DNA of 64,000 bases from Yoonia sp. SS1-5. Its GTDB lineage: Bacteria; Pseudomonadota; Alphaproteobacteria; Rhodobacterales; Rhodobacteraceae. Of this stretch, positions 1 through 10,790 are shown piece after piece. Location: contig NZ_CP151767.2 of assembly GCF_038443705.2 (NCBI RefSeq), forward strand, positions 2,170,001 through 2,234,000, in the 5' to 3' direction. The notes below the pieces were generated by a model, which was not told the origin of the DNA, did not search any database, and saw only the letters and a program-made list of their open reading frames with translations. The position numbers were made by a program, and so were the translations under genes. Each line of letters starts with the position of its first letter. Position 1 is the first letter of the stretch.

Positions 1-336
1 TCCTCGAACGCCACAATTGCCGAGGCGATTGAGGTAACCCGGGCGGAATGGGCGCGCATGGCAGAGAATGGCCTGACAGCCGAGGAACTGGCGACGGCCA
101 AGACTTTTCTGACCGGCGAATACCCGTTGCGATTTGACGGCAATAGCGAGATTGCAGAGATCATGGTTGGCATGCAGATGATCGGATTGCCGCCTGAATA
201 TGTGGTGAACCGGAATGATTATGTCGAGGCGGTCACCCTGGATGATGTGAACCGGGTTGCGGCCGCGCTTTTGCAGCCGGATGACCTTCATTTCGTTGTG
301 GTCGGCAAACCCGAAGGGTTGGACAGCACACAATAA
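1..336 (+). CDS. M16-family (insulinase-like) zinc peptidase, C-terminal end
   Basis: The frame is open from the first base, so this is the last 111 residues of a longer protein cut by the window edge. The segment with TAEELATAKTFLTGEYPLRF followed by VTLDDVNRVAAALLQPDDL and FVVVGKPEG is typical of the C-terminal, non-catalytic half of M16 peptidases, which closes the substrate chamber. M16 pairs are common in alphaproteobacteria as periplasmic or membrane-anchored proteins. The HxxEH zinc motif is not expected in this half, so activity cannot be judged. It converges on the following minus-strand gene with only 3 bases between stops. Confidence 0.8.
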   Translation, partial: SSNATIAEAIEVTRAEWARMAENGLTAEELATAKTFLTGEYPLRFDGNSEIAEIMVGMQMIGLPPEYVVNRNDYVEAVTLDDVNRVAAALLQPDDLHFVVVGKPEGLDSTQ

Positions 337-339
337 GCC

Positions 340-1326
340 TCAGACTGTGGCCTCTTGGGCGGGCGACATGCCCGCCTTCAAGTCCCTGTCACGCTGCCCA
401 CGATCCCACGCCAGCACCGCCTGCACGGTTTGTGCCAGCGGGCGGGTCCACAGCCCGGCCTGTTGCGCCTTGGTGGTGGATACATTCAGCATATGCGCCA
501 GCGCCGGTGCGTCCGGCACAATGAATGGCAGATCGGTCCAATGCCGCATCCCGGCATTCGTAAAGACGGCAAGCGGCTTGTATTGAATATCAACCGCTCG
601 GCCAGTCGCAGCGCAGATGGTTTCCAACATCTTTTGCATGGTCATCGGCTGGCCTGTCAGGTGAAAGGCGCCGGTTTGCCCCTGTTCGGCAAGCCGGACC
701 AGAAACGCACCGGCATCATTCACGTCGATCAATTGGATATCCCGATCCGGGGGGCCGGGCACGGCAAGCGGCCCGTCCTGATCACACCGCCTGACCCACC
801 AGGTAAATCGGTCGGTGTAATCCTCTGGCCCGACGATCAACCCCAAACGGATCAATGCACAATTCCCCTCACTCCCCTCCTCCGCCGCAATCTCGCAAGA
901 CCGTTTGAGCCGCCCGTAGGACGCCCCATAGGGATCAGCGACGCAGCGCAAGGCAGGCTCAACCGCTGCGGCGAGGTCCAGATCATCCTGCGTTGCGGCG
1001 GATGCCGTTGCGGTTTCGTCAAACTGCGCAACCGACATATCATCATAAACCGAGATGGATGAGACAAAGACATATCGCACCGGTCCGGTCGCTTGCAGCA
1101 GCCGGGCAACCATATCAGGCGCATAGCCGCAGGTGTCGATCACGGCATCGAATTGGCCCCTAAGGTCCGGCACATCGCTTGTGCGGTCTGCGATCAGGGC
1201 TTGCGCACTGGTGGCCACATTCCGCCCGCTGCGCGTCATCACGGTCACCTGATGACCGCCAGCCACAGCGGCCCGCGCGGTTGCGCTACCCAGAAACCCG
1301 GTGCCGCCAACAATGAGTATCCGCAT
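340..1326 (-). CDS. NAD-dependent epimerase/dehydratase (extended SDR)
   Basis: This 328-residue protein has the N-terminal Rossmann motif GGTGFLGS at residues 7-14 and the SDR catalytic pair in YGRLK near residue 137, preceded by a serine-rich strand (FVSSISVYDD). It is a nucleotide-sugar epimerase/reductase-like enzyme of unknown substrate, probably cytosolic. An AGGGAG ribosome site precedes the ATG. A perfect 16+16 bp inverted repeat at 1336-1369 lies just upstream of the start codon, so transcription is probably controlled by a dimeric repressor bound there. It is divergent from mutL. The family is clear; the specific reaction is not. Confidence 0.85.
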   Translation of the reverse strand: MRILIVGGTGFLGSATARAAVAGGHQVTVMTRSGRNVATSAQALIADRTSDVPDLRGQFDAVIDTCGYAPDMVARLLQATGPVRYVFVSSISVYDDMSVAQFDETATASAATQDDLDLAAAVEPALRCVADPYGASYGRLKRSCEIAAEEGSEGNCALIRLGLIVGPEDYTDRFTWWVRRCDQDGPLAVPGPPDRDIQLIDVNDAGAFLVRLAEQGQTGAFHLTGQPMTMQKMLETICAATGRAVDIQYKPLAVFTNAGMRHWTDLPFIVPDAPALAHMLNVSTTKAQQAGLWTRPLAQTVQAVLAWDRGQRDRDLKAGMSPAQEATV

Positions 1327-1335
1327 ATTGTTCTC

Positions 1336-1369
1336 CCTATCTATGTAAGTATGTACTTACATAGATAGG
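1336..1369. promoter_or_regulatory. Perfect 16-bp inverted repeat, probable repressor operator
   Basis: The arms CCTATCTATGTAAGTA (1336-1351) and its exact reverse complement (1354-1369) are separated by the two bases TG. The site starts 9 bases upstream of the ATG of the minus-strand epimerase and about 58 bases before mutL. Its length and symmetry fit a TetR-family operator. No regulator gene lies next to it, so the cognate repressor is unknown. Confidence 0.7.
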
Positions 1370-1427
1370 CAGTCAAACTCGTTTTCCTGCTCGCAGAATC
1401 GCGGATTGTCATGCTATAACTTGTGGC

Positions 1428-3239
1428 ATGATCACAGCTGACCCCCAGATAAAGCCTCGCCCCCTCATCCGGCAACTGGATGAGGCTGCCATAAACCGGA
1501 TCGCCGCGGGCGAGGTATTGGAACGCCCGGCCTCTGCCGTCAAAGAGCTGGTCGAGAATGCCATTGATGCCGGCGCCACCCGGATCGAGGTTGTGATCGC
1601 CGATGGGGGCAAGACGCTGATCCGGGTCACTGATGATGGTTGCGGCATTTCGGCAGAGGATCTGCCATTGGCGCTATCCCGACATGCGACGTCGAAAATT
1701 GATGGCTCTGACCTGCTGAATATCAATTCCTTCGGGTTCCGGGGCGAGGCATTGCCATCGCTAGGGGCCGTTGGGCGGTTGCGCATCACCAGCCGGGTCA
1801 GTGGGGCGGATGCGGCCTGCATCAATGTTGCTGGCGGACAGGTCAGCGCGGTCAAGCCTGCGGCACTGACAACCGGCACCGTGGTTGAATTGCGCGATAT
1901 CTTCTATGCCACACCCGCCCGTTTGAAATTCCTGCGCACGGATCGGGCCGAGGCACAGGCAATCGGCGACGTGGTCAAGCGCCTTGCCATGGCCGAGCCA
2001 TTTATCAGCTTTATCTTGCGCGATGCGACAGGGGGTGACAGCCGAGTAGTCTTTCGGACCGACGCCGAAACAGGGGATTTGTTTGACGCGCTGCACGGTC
2101 GCCTTCGGCGGGTTCTGGGCAAGGATTTCGCGGAAAACGCGCTTGCCATTGATATGGAACGCGATGGATTTCACCTGACAGGATATGCAGCACTGCCCAC
2201 ATATTCGCGCGGCGCTGCCATCGCCCAGTTTCTATTCGTCAATGGCCGACCGGTCAGGGACAAGATGCTGCTGGGGGCCTTGCGGGCGGCTTATATGGAT
2301 GTTCTGTCGCGGGACCGGCATCCGGTGGCCGCACTCTTCGTCACCTGCGATCCCACACTTGTTGATGTCAACGTACACCCGGCCAAGGCCGAGGTTCGGT
2401 TTAGGGAACCCGGGGTTGTTCGGGGTCTGATCGTGTCCGGCCTGCGCCATGCGCTGGCGGATGCCGGGCATCGGGCCTCAACAACTGTGGCCACAGCGAC
2501 CCTGGGCGCAATGACGCCAGAGACTACGACACCGCGCAACTATCAGATGGAGCGGCCCAGCTTCAGCGCAATGTCAATGACGTTCCAGGCACAGGCCCCC
2601 GGTTTCGCCGAGGTCCCATCAGCCAGAATAGAGCCAGAGGCACCCGCCCCAACCAATCATCTGCCGCTTGGGGCCGCCCGCGCGCAGGTGCATGAGAACT
2701 ATATCATCGCACAGACCGAAACCGGGATCGTGATTGTCGATCAGCACGCCGCACATGAACGGCTGGTCTATGAAAAGCTGAAACAGCAAATGACCGAAAA
2801 CGGCGTTGCGGCCCAGGCGTTGCTGATCCCCGAAATCGTCGAACTATCGGCCACTGAAATTGCTCAACTGATGGAGATTGCAGACGACCTTGGGCGCTTG
2901 GGACTGACGCTGGAACCTTTTGGCGGAACAGCCATCGCTGTCCGCGAGACCCCCGCCATTCTGGGCGAGGTGAATGCCGCAAATATGTTGCGCGATATTC
3001 TGGACGAATTGGCCGATCAGGGGCACAGCGCCAGCCTGCAATCCAAGATCGAGGCGATCCTCAGCCGCGTGTCCTGCCATGGGTCCATTCGGTCAGGCCG
3101 CCGGATGCAGGGGGACGAGATGAATGCACTTTTGCGCGAGATGGAGGCGACGCCGCTATCGGGCCAGTGCAACCATGGCCGCCCAACCTATGTCGAACTC
3201 AAGCTGGCTGATATCGAGCGGCTGTTTGGCCGCACATGA
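1428..3239 (+). CDS. mutL: DNA mismatch repair protein MutL
   Basis: This 603-residue protein has the GHKL ATPase motifs of MutL near the N terminus: [16 protein letters not shown] and GFRGEALPS. The C-terminal dimerisation half carries [12 protein letters not shown], matching the DQHA(X)2E(X)4E endonuclease metal motif of MutL proteins from bacteria that lack MutH. It therefore probably nicks the strand to be repaired after MutS recognition. The start has no strong Shine-Dalgarno sequence, but the N-terminal [17 protein letters not shown] block sits where expected. Its stop overlaps the start of rmuC by four bases (ATGA), so the two are co-translated. Confidence 0.97.
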   Translation: MITADPQIKPRPLIRQLDEAAINRIAAGEVLERPASAVKELVENAIDAGATRIEVVIADGGKTLIRVTDDGCGISAEDLPLALSRHATSKIDGSDLLNINSFGFRGEALPSLGAVGRLRITSRVSGADAACINVAGGQVSAVKPAALTTGTVVELRDIFYATPARLKFLRTDRAEAQAIGDVVKRLAMAEPFISFILRDATGGDSRVVFRTDAETGDLFDALHGRLRRVLGKDFAENALAIDMERDGFHLTGYAALPTYSRGAAIAQFLFVNGRPVRDKMLLGALRAAYMDVLSRDRHPVAALFVTCDPTLVDVNVHPAKAEVRFREPGVVRGLIVSGLRHALADAGHRASTTVATATLGAMTPETTTPRNYQMERPSFSAMSMTFQAQAPGFAEVPSARIEPEAPAPTNHLPLGAARAQVHENYIIAQTETGIVIVDQHAAHERLVYEKLKQQMTENGVAAQALLIPEIVELSATEIAQLMEIADDLGRLGLTLEPFGGTAIAVRETPAILGEVNAANMLRDILDELADQGHSASLQSKIEAILSRVSCHGSIRSGRRMQGDEMNALLREMEATPLSGQCNHGRPTYVELKLADIERLFGRT

Positions 3240-4483
3240 TCCAGATTGGCGAACAAAGCTTTGCGCTTGATGATCCCATGGTGATCGCGGCGTTGATCGG
3301 GGCAGTTTGCGTGCTGTTGATCTTGGTGCTGCTGATCATGACGGTCCGCCGTGCGGGCCGGTCTACAGATGCCGTGCAATATGTTGCCGGGCAGGTCGGA
3401 CGCCTTGCACAGGATGTTCAGGCCCTTGGACAAGGACAACACCAGCTTGCCGGCAACATCCAGACCGTCAGCGACGCGCAAGCCAACGCGCAAATCCATG
3501 TGGTGCAGACGATGGAAACGCGACTGGCAGCAGTACAGGCGCAAATGGCGGAAAAACTGGCTGATAATGCGCTGCGGTCCGCCCGGTCACTGTCCGAGAT
3601 GCAGGAACGGATGAAGGATACGCTGACTGGCTCCTCTGAAAAGACCACCAAAAGCCTGACTGCGTTGCAGGAACGCCTGGCCACGATCGACAAGGCGCAA
3701 ACCAATATCGAAAAGCTGTCGGGTGATGTGCTGTCGCTGCAGGATATCTTGTCGAACAAGCAAACGCGGGGCGCATTTGGGGAAATCCAGTTGCAGGATA
3801 TCGTGTCCAAGGCACTGCCGGCAGACAGCTTTACCTGGCAGGCAACGCTGTCGAACAACAAGCGGGCTGATTGCCTCATCCATTTGCCAAACCCGCCCGG
3901 ACCCATTGTGATTGACGCCAAATTCCCGCTTGAGGCCTACGAGGCGCTTGTCACTGCAGACAGCAAAGCCGACAAGGACCGGGCCGCCACAGCGCTGGGT
4001 CAGGCTGTCCGCACCCATATCAAGAAGATTTCCGAAAGCTACCTGATCGAAGGTGAAACGGCGGATGGGGCATTGATGTTCCTACCGTCCGAGGCTGTCT
4101 ATGCAGAACTACACAGCCGCCTGGCGCACATCGTCAGGGAAGGGTTTGCGGCCCGTGTCTGGATCGTGTCGCCCACCACCTGCATGGCCACGCTCAACAC
4201 AATGCGGGCGATCCTGAAAGATGCCCGCATGCGTGAACAGACCGGCGCCATCCGCAAGGAACTGGCCCTGCTGGGCGGTGATGTGGACCGGTTGGTGACG
4301 CGGGTCGGCAATCTTGACCGGCATTTTGGACAGGCCGCCAAGGATATCGAGGATATCAAGATATCAGCTGAAAAGGCAGGCAAACGGGCGCATCGTCTTG
4401 ATCAGTTCGACTTTGAAGAACTCGCCGCGGACGAGCCTGCCAAGGTGGTCCCACTGTCACAGCCCCGCAATTCGCAAAGCTAA
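3236..4483 (+). CDS. rmuC: DNA recombination protein RmuC
   Basis: This 415-residue protein has one N-terminal membrane segment (about residues 15-38), a long coiled-coil region (about 45-165) and the RmuC nuclease-like core with [13 protein letters not shown] and [15 protein letters not shown]. RmuC limits inversion events at short inverted repeats and is thought to process DNA structures. Length and domain order are standard. It overlaps mutL by four bases, forming a two-gene repair operon that ends at the hairpin at 4526-4555. Confidence 0.95.
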   Translation: MIQIGEQSFALDDPMVIAALIGAVCVLLILVLLIMTVRRAGRSTDAVQYVAGQVGRLAQDVQALGQGQHQLAGNIQTVSDAQANAQIHVVQTMETRLAAVQAQMAEKLADNALRSARSLSEMQERMKDTLTGSSEKTTKSLTALQERLATIDKAQTNIEKLSGDVLSLQDILSNKQTRGAFGEIQLQDIVSKALPADSFTWQATLSNNKRADCLIHLPNPPGPIVIDAKFPLEAYEALVTADSKADKDRAATALGQAVRTHIKKISESYLIEGETADGALMFLPSEAVYAELHSRLAHIVREGFAARVWIVSPTTCMATLNTMRAILKDARMREQTGAIRKELALLGGDVDRLVTRVGNLDRHFGQAAKDIEDIKISAEKAGKRAHRLDQFDFEELAADEPAKVVPLSQPRNSQS

Positions 4484-4525
4484 TCTGGCCCGGGTTATTG
4501 CGCCCCCCCCGGGGTGAGCCAAAGA

Positions 4526-4555
4526 AAAGGCCCCGACGCATGCGCCGGGGCCTTT
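4526..4555. terminator. Bidirectional intrinsic terminator between rmuC and pnp
   Basis: The arms AAAGGCCCCG (4526-4535) and CGGGGCCTTT (4546-4555) pair perfectly around a short loop that itself contains GCATGC. It lies between two convergent genes and can serve both strands. Confidence 0.85.
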
Positions 4556-4578
4556 GAATGCATTTCGGAAGGTTGCGA

Positions 4579-6711
4579 TTACTCGGCAGCTTCTTCCTTG
4601 GCGATTTCCTTGCCGGTCTCCTGATCAACCATTTTCATGGCCAAACGGACCTTGCCGCGATCGTCAAAGCCCAGCAGTTTGACCCAGACTTCCTGACCTT
4701 CTTTGAGGACATCGGAAGGATGGTTCAGGCGGCGGTTTTCAATTTGGGACACGTGGACCAACCCGTCGCGCTTGCCAAAGAAGTTCACGAATGCCCCAAA
4801 GTCGACCAGCTTCACAACTGTGCCTTTGTAGATCACGCCTTCTTCGGGCTCGGCCACGATGGAATGGATCATGTCATAGGCTTTCTTGATCGCTTCGGCA
4901 TCGTTAGAGGCCAGTTTGATCACGCCGTCATCATTGATGTCGACCTTGGCACCTGATGTTTCCACGATTTCGCGGATGACCTTACCACCGGACCCAATGA
5001 CTTCCCGGATCTTGTCGGTCGGGATTTGCATCGTTTCGATCTTGGGCGCGTGGACACTGAATTCCTGTGCGCCAGTCAGGGCTTTGCCCATCTCGCCGAG
5101 GATATGCAGACGGCCAGCCTTGGCCTGATCCAATGCTTTGGACATGATCTCGGGCGTGATGCCTGCGATCTTGATGTCCATCTGCAAGGACGTAATACCA
5201 TTTTCGGTACCCGCGACTTTGAAATCCATGTCGCCAAGGTGATCCTCATCACCCAGAATGTCAGACAGGATCGCGTAGTCGCCATCATCTTCCATCACAA
5301 GACCCATGGCCACACCAGCAACCGGGGCTTTCAACGGCACACCGGCATCCATCATGGACAAGGACCCACCGCAGACAGACGCCATTGAAGACGAGCCGTT
5401 TGATTCAGTGATCTCGGACACAACGCGGATGGTGTAGGGGAAGTCCGTTGCTGCTGGCAAAACCGCTTGCAGCGCACGCCAGGCCAATTTACCGTGACCA
5501 ATCTCACGACGGCCAGGGCCGGATACACGACCAACTTCACCCACAGAATATGGCGGGAAGTTATAATGCAGCATGAAGTTTGACTTATACATGCCGGTCA
5601 GCGCGTCGATCATCTGCTCATCGTCGCCGGTGCCCAATGTGGTCACAACCAGACCTTGGGTTTCACCGCGTGTGAACAGGGCGGAACCGTGGGTTCGTGG
5701 CAAGATGCCAGTCTCAGAGACGATAGGGCGAATAGTGTCGAGCGCACGCCCGTCAATCCGCTTGCCGTTCTTAACCACATCGCCGCGCAGCACTGCTGAT
5801 TCCAGCTTTTTCAAAGCGGCACCAAGGTTGCCGTCTTCCTGCTGTTCTTCGGTCAGGGCCTCAACAATGGCGGCCTTGGCGTCAGCGACTGCGGCAGTAC
5901 GTTCCTGCTTGTCGGTGATCGCGTAAGCTGCACGCATTTTGTCCTCGCCGGCGGCTTTCACAGCGGCTGACAGCTCGGAATAATCAACAGGCTGGAAGTC
6001 AAATGGCTCTTTCGCGCATTCCTCGGCCAGATCAATGATCAGGTCGATGACCGGCTGAATGGCATCATGGGCGAATGTCACCGCGCCGAGCATTTCTTCC
6101 TCGGTCAGCTCATAAGCTTCTGATTCCACCATCATCACGGCGTCTTTGGTGCCGGCGACAACAAGGTCCAAACGCTGCTCTGGGTTCAGGCGCAGGTTAT
6201 GCATGTCGTCGATTTCCGGGTTCAGCACATAGTCGCCATCGACAAAGCCGACGCGGCAGGCCGCAATCGGACCCATGAATGGGGCGCCAGAAATGGTCAG
6301 AGCTGCAGACGCCGCGATCATCGCGACCATATCAGGATCGTTGACCAGATCGTGGGACAGAACCGTACACATCACCAGCACTTCATTTTTGAAGCCGGGG
6401 ACGAACAGGGGGCGGATCGGACGGTCAATCAGGCGCGCCGTTAGCGTCTCTTTTTCAGTTGGACGCGCTTCGCGCTTGAAAAAGCCGCCTGGGACTTTCC
6501 CGGCAGCATAGTATTTCTCTTGGTAGTGGACGGTCAGCGGAAAGAAGTCCTGACCGGGTTTCTGGGCGCGTGCGAATGTCACGTTGGCCATGACGCTGGT
6601 TTCGCCCAGCGTTGCGATGACAGAGCCATCGGCTTGGCGGGCAACCTTGCCCGTTTCCAGTGTGAGCGTTTCTTCGCCCCACTGCATCGATTTTTTCACT
6701 TCGTTGAACAT
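4579..6711 (-). CDS. pnp: Polyribonucleotide nucleotidyltransferase (PNPase)
   Basis: This 710-residue protein has the full PNPase architecture: two RNase PH-like domains (about 10-230 and 310-540), a KH domain with [17 protein letters not shown] (about 560-610) and a C-terminal S1 domain (about 620-690, [17 protein letters not shown]). It degrades RNA 3'-to-5' by phosphorolysis. The AGGAAA ribosome site lies about 8 bases before the ATG. Unusually, rpsO is not directly upstream: a chemoreceptor gene and a 630-base stretch without a clear gene intervene, so pnp probably has its own promoter. Confidence 0.97.
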   Translation of the reverse strand: MFNEVKKSMQWGEETLTLETGKVARQADGSVIATLGETSVMANVTFARAQKPGQDFFPLTVHYQEKYYAAGKVPGGFFKREARPTEKETLTARLIDRPIRPLFVPGFKNEVLVMCTVLSHDLVNDPDMVAMIAASAALTISGAPFMGPIAACRVGFVDGDYVLNPEIDDMHNLRLNPEQRLDLVVAGTKDAVMMVESEAYELTEEEMLGAVTFAHDAIQPVIDLIIDLAEECAKEPFDFQPVDYSELSAAVKAAGEDKMRAAYAITDKQERTAAVADAKAAIVEALTEEQQEDGNLGAALKKLESAVLRGDVVKNGKRIDGRALDTIRPIVSETGILPRTHGSALFTRGETQGLVVTTLGTGDDEQMIDALTGMYKSNFMLHYNFPPYSVGEVGRVSGPGRREIGHGKLAWRALQAVLPAATDFPYTIRVVSEITESNGSSSMASVCGGSLSMMDAGVPLKAPVAGVAMGLVMEDDGDYAILSDILGDEDHLGDMDFKVAGTENGITSLQMDIKIAGITPEIMSKALDQAKAGRLHILGEMGKALTGAQEFSVHAPKIETMQIPTDKIREVIGSGGKVIREIVETSGAKVDINDDGVIKLASNDAEAIKKAYDMIHSIVAEPEEGVIYKGTVVKLVDFGAFVNFFGKRDGLVHVSQIENRRLNHPSDVLKEGQEVWVKLLGFDDRGKVRLAMKMVDQETGKEIAKEEAAE

Positions 6712-6721
6712 CTATGTTTTC

Positions 6722-6770
6722 CTAGTTGGCCGTGCTGGCCTTTTGCGTAGGGGGCGTATTCCCCCTCATT
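6722..6770 (-). promoter_or_regulatory. pnp: pnp 5' leader with two small hairpins
   Basis: Just upstream of the pnp start are two possible stem-loops: GGCC/GGCC at 6728-6740 and GGGGG/CCCCC at 6750-6765. PNPase commonly autoregulates through its leader RNA after RNase III cleavage. That this leader does so is inference; the stems are short. Confidence 0.35.
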
Positions 6771-7341
6771 CCGGTATCTTCTTTGTCAGGCGCTGGAATG
6801 CGGGCGCCGGCTTCTCAAGATTTGCGGGCAATATCTTAGATTTGTGGTTTTGGAAAGAGGCCAGCGCGGGTCATCTTTTGGTCGTGGCACCCGTCAAACT
6901 GCGAACGAGAACGCCTGGTCTTCACGATGTTGCGTGGCGTGCCGTAGGACGACGTCCCAATCCATGTTCGGGGCAGCCATCGTTCCGACAAATAGAATGG
7001 TTGCTGCGCCGATCTCGTGCGCAGAACATGATCAGGGAAATCCACAAAAGTCTGTCAAAGTGACAGATCCGCAACCGACCAGCAGACATTACGCGGCAAA
7101 GTCAGAAGCGATTTGCGAATATATGCTGCAGATCAGCTATCAAGAAGATCTTATCGCGTGTGCGCTGGCATCCTTCGATCTACGTGATGTCAGGACCCAG
7201 GTGAGAGGACTGGTTCAGCCACCACGCAATGGCAGCGCGACTTATCCACTTGCAACCGTTGCGGGTTGAAATTCATGCGGGTGCTGGCAGTGCCGCGTCC
7301 GTCGCAGCACAACGCAGCCTCTACAAACGCCAATCTTGATC
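6771..7341. other. Long stretch without a convincing gene
   Basis: Together with the pnp leader, about 630 bases separate pnp from the chemoreceptor gene. Open frames exist on both strands (for example 6844-7269 plus), but they have atypical, cysteine- and arginine-rich composition, no ribosome site and no recognisable domain. I saw no tRNA-like cloverleaf. It presumably holds the pnp promoter. Confidence 0.5.
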
Positions 7342-8715
7342 TTATACGGCGGTCTTGAACGGCGCCGCGTGTAAGTCGAGACTGTCGTGATCCCCAAACC
7401 GGGCCAGATCATGCCCTATTTCGATGTCGAATTCATCGATCTGTTCGGTCATCCGGGTCACATTCTGGGTCAGCAGGCGATTGGCCGCAGTAACATCTTC
7501 CACCATGCCCGCGTTTTGCTGCGTGACGGCGTCAAGCTGGCTCACGCTGGTATTCACCTCTGACAGCGCCGTCGACTGCTCGGAAGAGCTGGCCGCAATG
7601 CCACTGACACTGTCGGTAATCGTGCCAACGCTTGCGATGATCTTTTTCAGCTCTTCGCCCGCGCCATTCACAAGCGCGACGCCGCCTGCGACATGTGCCG
7701 CACTTTGCGATATCAGATTCTTGATTTCGCCTGCCGCCTCTTGCGACCTATGCGCCAATCCGCGCACCTCTGATGCAACAACAGCAAACCCGCGTCCTGC
7801 ATCACCGGCGCGCGCCGCCTCAACCCCGGCATTCAAAGCAAGCAGATTTGTCTGGAAGGAAATATCGTCGATAACGGAAATGATCTTTGATATCTCTGCA
7901 GATGATTTTTCGATCTGATCCATCGCCTTGATGGATTTACCGACAACTTCTTCGCTACTTTCTGCAGATACCTTTGTTTCGGCGGCCATGCGCTCTGCCT
8001 GCGCCGCACCCTCGGCAGAGGATTTCACCGTGACGGTCAATTCCTCAAGTGCAGCGGCTGTTTCTTCCAGCGTCGCGGCCTGCCCCGCTGTCCGGCTGGA
8101 CAATTCATCAGAGGATTGGCTGACCTGCGCAATAATTTTTGTAACGTCTGATGACACGGCGGCCATCGTCCGGATCGTCCCACTGAGCCTGTCCGCCGCC
8201 CCATTGAACGACCGGTTGATGGCATCAATATCGGGGATACCACAATCCGCAAGCCGATGGTTCAGTTTACCGTCGCGCAGCGCATCAAGCCCGCTGCCGA
8301 CCCGTTCAACCGCCTCTCGGCGGTCGGTGATATCAACCGCAAGTTTAAGGACACGCAGCACCTTGCCATCGGCATCCAGAATTGGGCCGTAAGACCCCTG
8401 AATCCAGATCACATCACCATTTTTCTTGATGCGCGGATACTGATCGGTAAAGAACTCCCCCGCGCTTAGTCTGTGCCAGAAATCCTTGTACGCCTCGGTA
8501 TCAACCGTATCGGCGCCTACAAACATCGCGTGATGACGACCCGCGATCTCATCCAGCGAATATCCGAACGCATCCAGAAAATTGTCATTTGCGGTAATGA
8601 TTGTGCCATCCGTCTCGAATTGGATGACGGCCTGCGTCCGATACAACATCTCCTCCAACGGAGATCGGGCATTTGGGTCGTTATGTCGGCTGGATTTCTT
8701 TCCCGAAAAAAACAT
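7342..8715 (-). CDS. Soluble methyl-accepting chemotaxis protein with PAS domain
   Basis: This 457-residue protein has an N-terminal PAS domain (about 25-135, with the [17 protein letters not shown] start and a PAC-like end) and a C-terminal chemoreceptor signalling domain with the hairpin tip [20 protein letters not shown] and [15 protein letters not shown]. No membrane segment is visible, so it is probably a cytoplasmic receptor sensing an internal or redox signal through PAS, and passing it to CheA/CheW. No chemotaxis genes are nearby. It sits between rpsO and pnp, interrupting the usual order. Confidence 0.93.
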   Translation of the reverse strand: MFFSGKKSSRHNDPNARSPLEEMLYRTQAVIQFETDGTIITANDNFLDAFGYSLDEIAGRHHAMFVGADTVDTEAYKDFWHRLSAGEFFTDQYPRIKKNGDVIWIQGSYGPILDADGKVLRVLKLAVDITDRREAVERVGSGLDALRDGKLNHRLADCGIPDIDAINRSFNGAADRLSGTIRTMAAVSSDVTKIIAQVSQSSDELSSRTAGQAATLEETAAALEELTVTVKSSAEGAAQAERMAAETKVSAESSEEVVGKSIKAMDQIEKSSAEISKIISVIDDISFQTNLLALNAGVEAARAGDAGRGFAVVASEVRGLAHRSQEAAGEIKNLISQSAAHVAGGVALVNGAGEELKKIIASVGTITDSVSGIAASSSEQSTALSEVNTSVSQLDAVTQQNAGMVEDVTAANRLLTQNVTRMTEQIDEFDIEIGHDLARFGDHDSLDLHAAPFKTAV

Positions 8716-8812
8716 GCTTTCTGCGCCCGCTATTGTGCTTCCAACGCGGTTCTAGGCCAAGTTCCTTGATATTCTATTGATACCCACCGCCGCGATCGCC
8801 TGGCACATGTTC

Positions 8813-8848
8813 AAAAAAAACACCCATGCCGCATGGCATGAGTGTTTT
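8813..8848 (-). terminator. rpsO intrinsic terminator
   Basis: On the minus strand the arms AACACTCATGCC and GGCATGGGTGTT pair with one G-T wobble around ATGC and are followed by a run of eight T. It lies about 45 bases after the rpsO stop codon, so transcription of rpsO should end before the chemoreceptor gene. Confidence 0.88.
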
Positions 8849-8892
8849 CGATGCACACCGTCACAATGGCGGCGCGTATGTCGTTATGTGAG

Positions 8893-9162
8893 TTAGCGGC
8901 GCAATCCAAGGCGTTTGATCAGGTCCTGATAACGGGCCTCATCCTTGGCGCGGGTGTAGTCCAGCAGTTTGCGGCGCTGTGCCACCATCTTCAACAGACC
9001 ACGGCGACCGTGGTTGTCTTTCTTATGGGTCTTGAAATGCTCTGTCAGCGTCGCGATGCGCGAGGACAGGATTGCAACCTGTACTTCGGGGGAGCCGGTA
9101 TCACCATCCTTGGTGCCGTATTCCTTGATCACGCGTGCTTTTTCTTCAGCAGTAATCGACAT
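8893..9162 (-). CDS. rpsO: 30S ribosomal protein S15
   Basis: The 89-residue protein is full length for S15, with the conserved [20 protein letters not shown] and [19 protein letters not shown] blocks, and ends in LIKRLGLRR. It binds 16S rRNA helix 22 in the small-subunit platform. An AAGGAG ribosome site sits 6-7 bases before the ATG. A strong terminator follows, which uncouples it from pnp downstream. Confidence 0.98.
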   Translation of the reverse strand: MSITAEEKARVIKEYGTKDGDTGSPEVQVAILSSRIATLTEHFKTHKKDNHGRRGLLKMVAQRRKLLDYTRAKDEARYQDLIKRLGLRR

Positions 9163-9295
9163 CGGGGTCTCCTTCGTGGTTTGTGTGGATGGCGCAGGCC
9201 GGGATGTCGTCCAGCAAGGCCCATGGAGGGTCTGGCAGATCAGATTCTCTGCGCAGTGGGCTGCGTTTAATAGCGACCGCCAAAAAAGAAAAGCC

Positions 9296-10147
9296 TTATG
9301 ATGCGTTCAGGCTGATTTTCGTAAGATCAAGTTCCGTGAGATTGGCAAATGTGGCGACAGGCTCACCATCTGCCAACAGCACCAGACCTGCATCGGACAA
9401 TGCGGTTGTGAGGCTGGGTGGTCTGTCCCCCTCATAGTCGACTTCGATACTGTCCTGTTGCGGGTCAAAATCCGCAACCATCGCATCTGCACCAGCGAGA
9501 AAGTCGAAATGATCCGCGCCACTGCCCCCATGATAGTGATCGCCGATGCCACCAATCAGAATGTCATCGCCTGCCGCGCCATTCAGAAAATCAACATCAT
9601 CGTCGCCACGGTCAATGATCGTATCGTTTCCGGATCCGGCATGAATGGTATCGGCACCAGCCCCACCAATCAGCATATCGTCCCCGCGGGACCCCAACAA
9701 CGCGTCATCACCATTGCCACCAATGATCAGATCATCGCCCTCGCCGCCATTCAGCAAGTCGTCGCCCGCCCCGCCAATCAGCTGGTCGTCACCGACATGA
9801 CCGTTCAGTATATCATTCCCGTCACCACCATTGAGCAGATCGTCGCCGCGCCCGCCTTGCAGCGTGTCGTCGCCAGCACCCGTTGAAATATCATCATCAC
9901 CATCTTCGCCATGAACATAATCATCGCCAGCGCCGGTCCGTATGATGTCATCGCCCTCACCGGAAAAGATGACCTCATCACCTTCGGCGCTGTCCAACAA
10001 CTCGTCCAGCGGCACGACCTCGGTATCAGGCTCCTGCGGTGCGTCATCCTTTGCGTCCGACGATATCTTTTCATCCGCCTCGGCATCATCTGCCGTGAAC
10101 ATGATCGCGGAAAGGGCAACACCCATCAGTCCAAAAATCGCAAGCAT
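9296..10147 (-). CDS. RTX-type calcium-binding repeat protein with N-terminal membrane segment
   Basis: This 283-residue acidic protein starts with a hydrophobic stretch ([16 protein letters not shown]), then an Asp/Glu-rich linker, then about ten GGxGxDxLx-type nonapeptide repeats (about residues 60-210). The repeats form a calcium-bound beta-roll. The C-terminal part ([15 protein letters not shown]) resembles the tail after RTX blocks in type I secreted proteins. The N-terminal anchor suggests a surface or membrane-tethered protein rather than a freely secreted toxin. No catalytic domain is seen. No type I secretion genes are in the window. Its role is unknown. Confidence 0.8.
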   Translation of the reverse strand: MLAIFGLMGVALSAIMFTADDAEADEKISSDAKDDAPQEPDTEVVPLDELLDSAEGDEVIFSGEGDDIIRTGAGDDYVHGEDGDDDISTGAGDDTLQGGRGDDLLNGGDGNDILNGHVGDDQLIGGAGDDLLNGGEGDDLIIGGNGDDALLGSRGDDMLIGGAGADTIHAGSGNDTIIDRGDDDVDFLNGAAGDDILIGGIGDHYHGGSGADHFDFLAGADAMVADFDPQQDSIEVDYEGDRPPSLTTALSDAGLVLLADGEPVATFANLTELDLTKISLNAS

Positions 10148-10227
10148 TCTACAACACCACAGTTAAACGCATGGCCCCAACCGGCACCGGGGCGGAGTAT
10201 ACCACGCACTGTCTAAAGAAACCGTGT

Positions 10228-10752
10228 CTAACTCGGGGTTTGGTTAATGTGCCAGAGAATGGGCTGCTGTGCGTAGGTGACATAAAGCGGATGTCTGGGA
10301 TGCCCGGCCTTGGTCAGCCCAAGAACATGAACAGGGCGGCCCAGCGCCCGCAAAAGACCGGCGACGGCAGGACCGCGACCCATATGGGCGCCATGTGTGC
10401 CCCAGGCCGCCAGGATCATATCCGCACCAGCAACCGCATCGCGAATGGATTGGTCATTTTCCGGCCCGACAGGGTCGGCAGCGCGGCGCATTTGTCGGGG
10501 GTCCGTCTCACGCCAGGCAAAAATATTCACGGCCTGAAATGCACCAAAACCCAATTGGGTGGCACGCCGCTGGCAGCGCTCGATTGTGGGGTCGTTGTCA
10601 ATCTCGGTCGCGCGGGACGGGTTCAGCATGATATAAAGCAACTGCTGGCCTGCTGGGTCCCAGCGGCGGGTCAACGCATAGCGATACCGTTGGCAATCAG
10701 AATAGGTCGCGACGGATGAGGTGGTACCATCATGGTGTGTGCGGGTGATCAT
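10228..10752 (-). CDS. DUF1643 domain protein
   Basis: This 174-residue protein has the features of the DUF1643 family: RYALTRRWDPAGQQLLYIML, then NPSRATEIDNDPTIERC and later AAWGTHGAHMGR. The family is widespread and its biochemical role is not known to me. It lies between truB and the RTX gene, on the same strand as both. No clear ribosome site precedes the ATG. Confidence 0.85.
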   Translation of the reverse strand: MITRTHHDGTTSSVATYSDCQRYRYALTRRWDPAGQQLLYIMLNPSRATEIDNDPTIERCQRRATQLGFGAFQAVNIFAWRETDPRQMRRAADPVGPENDQSIRDAVAGADMILAAWGTHGAHMGRGPAVAGLLRALGRPVHVLGLTKAGHPRHPLYVTYAQQPILWHINQTPS

Positions 10753-10768
10753 ATCGGCGCCACGGCGT

Positions 10769-10790
10769 AGGATGGATCAAGATCCATCCT
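10769..10790. repeat. Perfect 10-bp inverted repeat at the truB stop
   Basis: AGGATGGATC (10769-10778) and its exact complement (10781-10790) are separated by AA and include the first two bases of the truB stop codon. There is no T run, so it may be a weak terminator or a repeated palindrome. Its core arms GATGGATC/GATCCATC recur at 55157-55175. Confidence 0.6.

Noticed and set aside
6844..7269. 141-residue plus-strand frame between pnp and the chemoreceptor gene
   Set aside because: Composition rich in cysteine, arginine and serine, no ribosome site and no recognisable domain; other frames of similar length overlap it.
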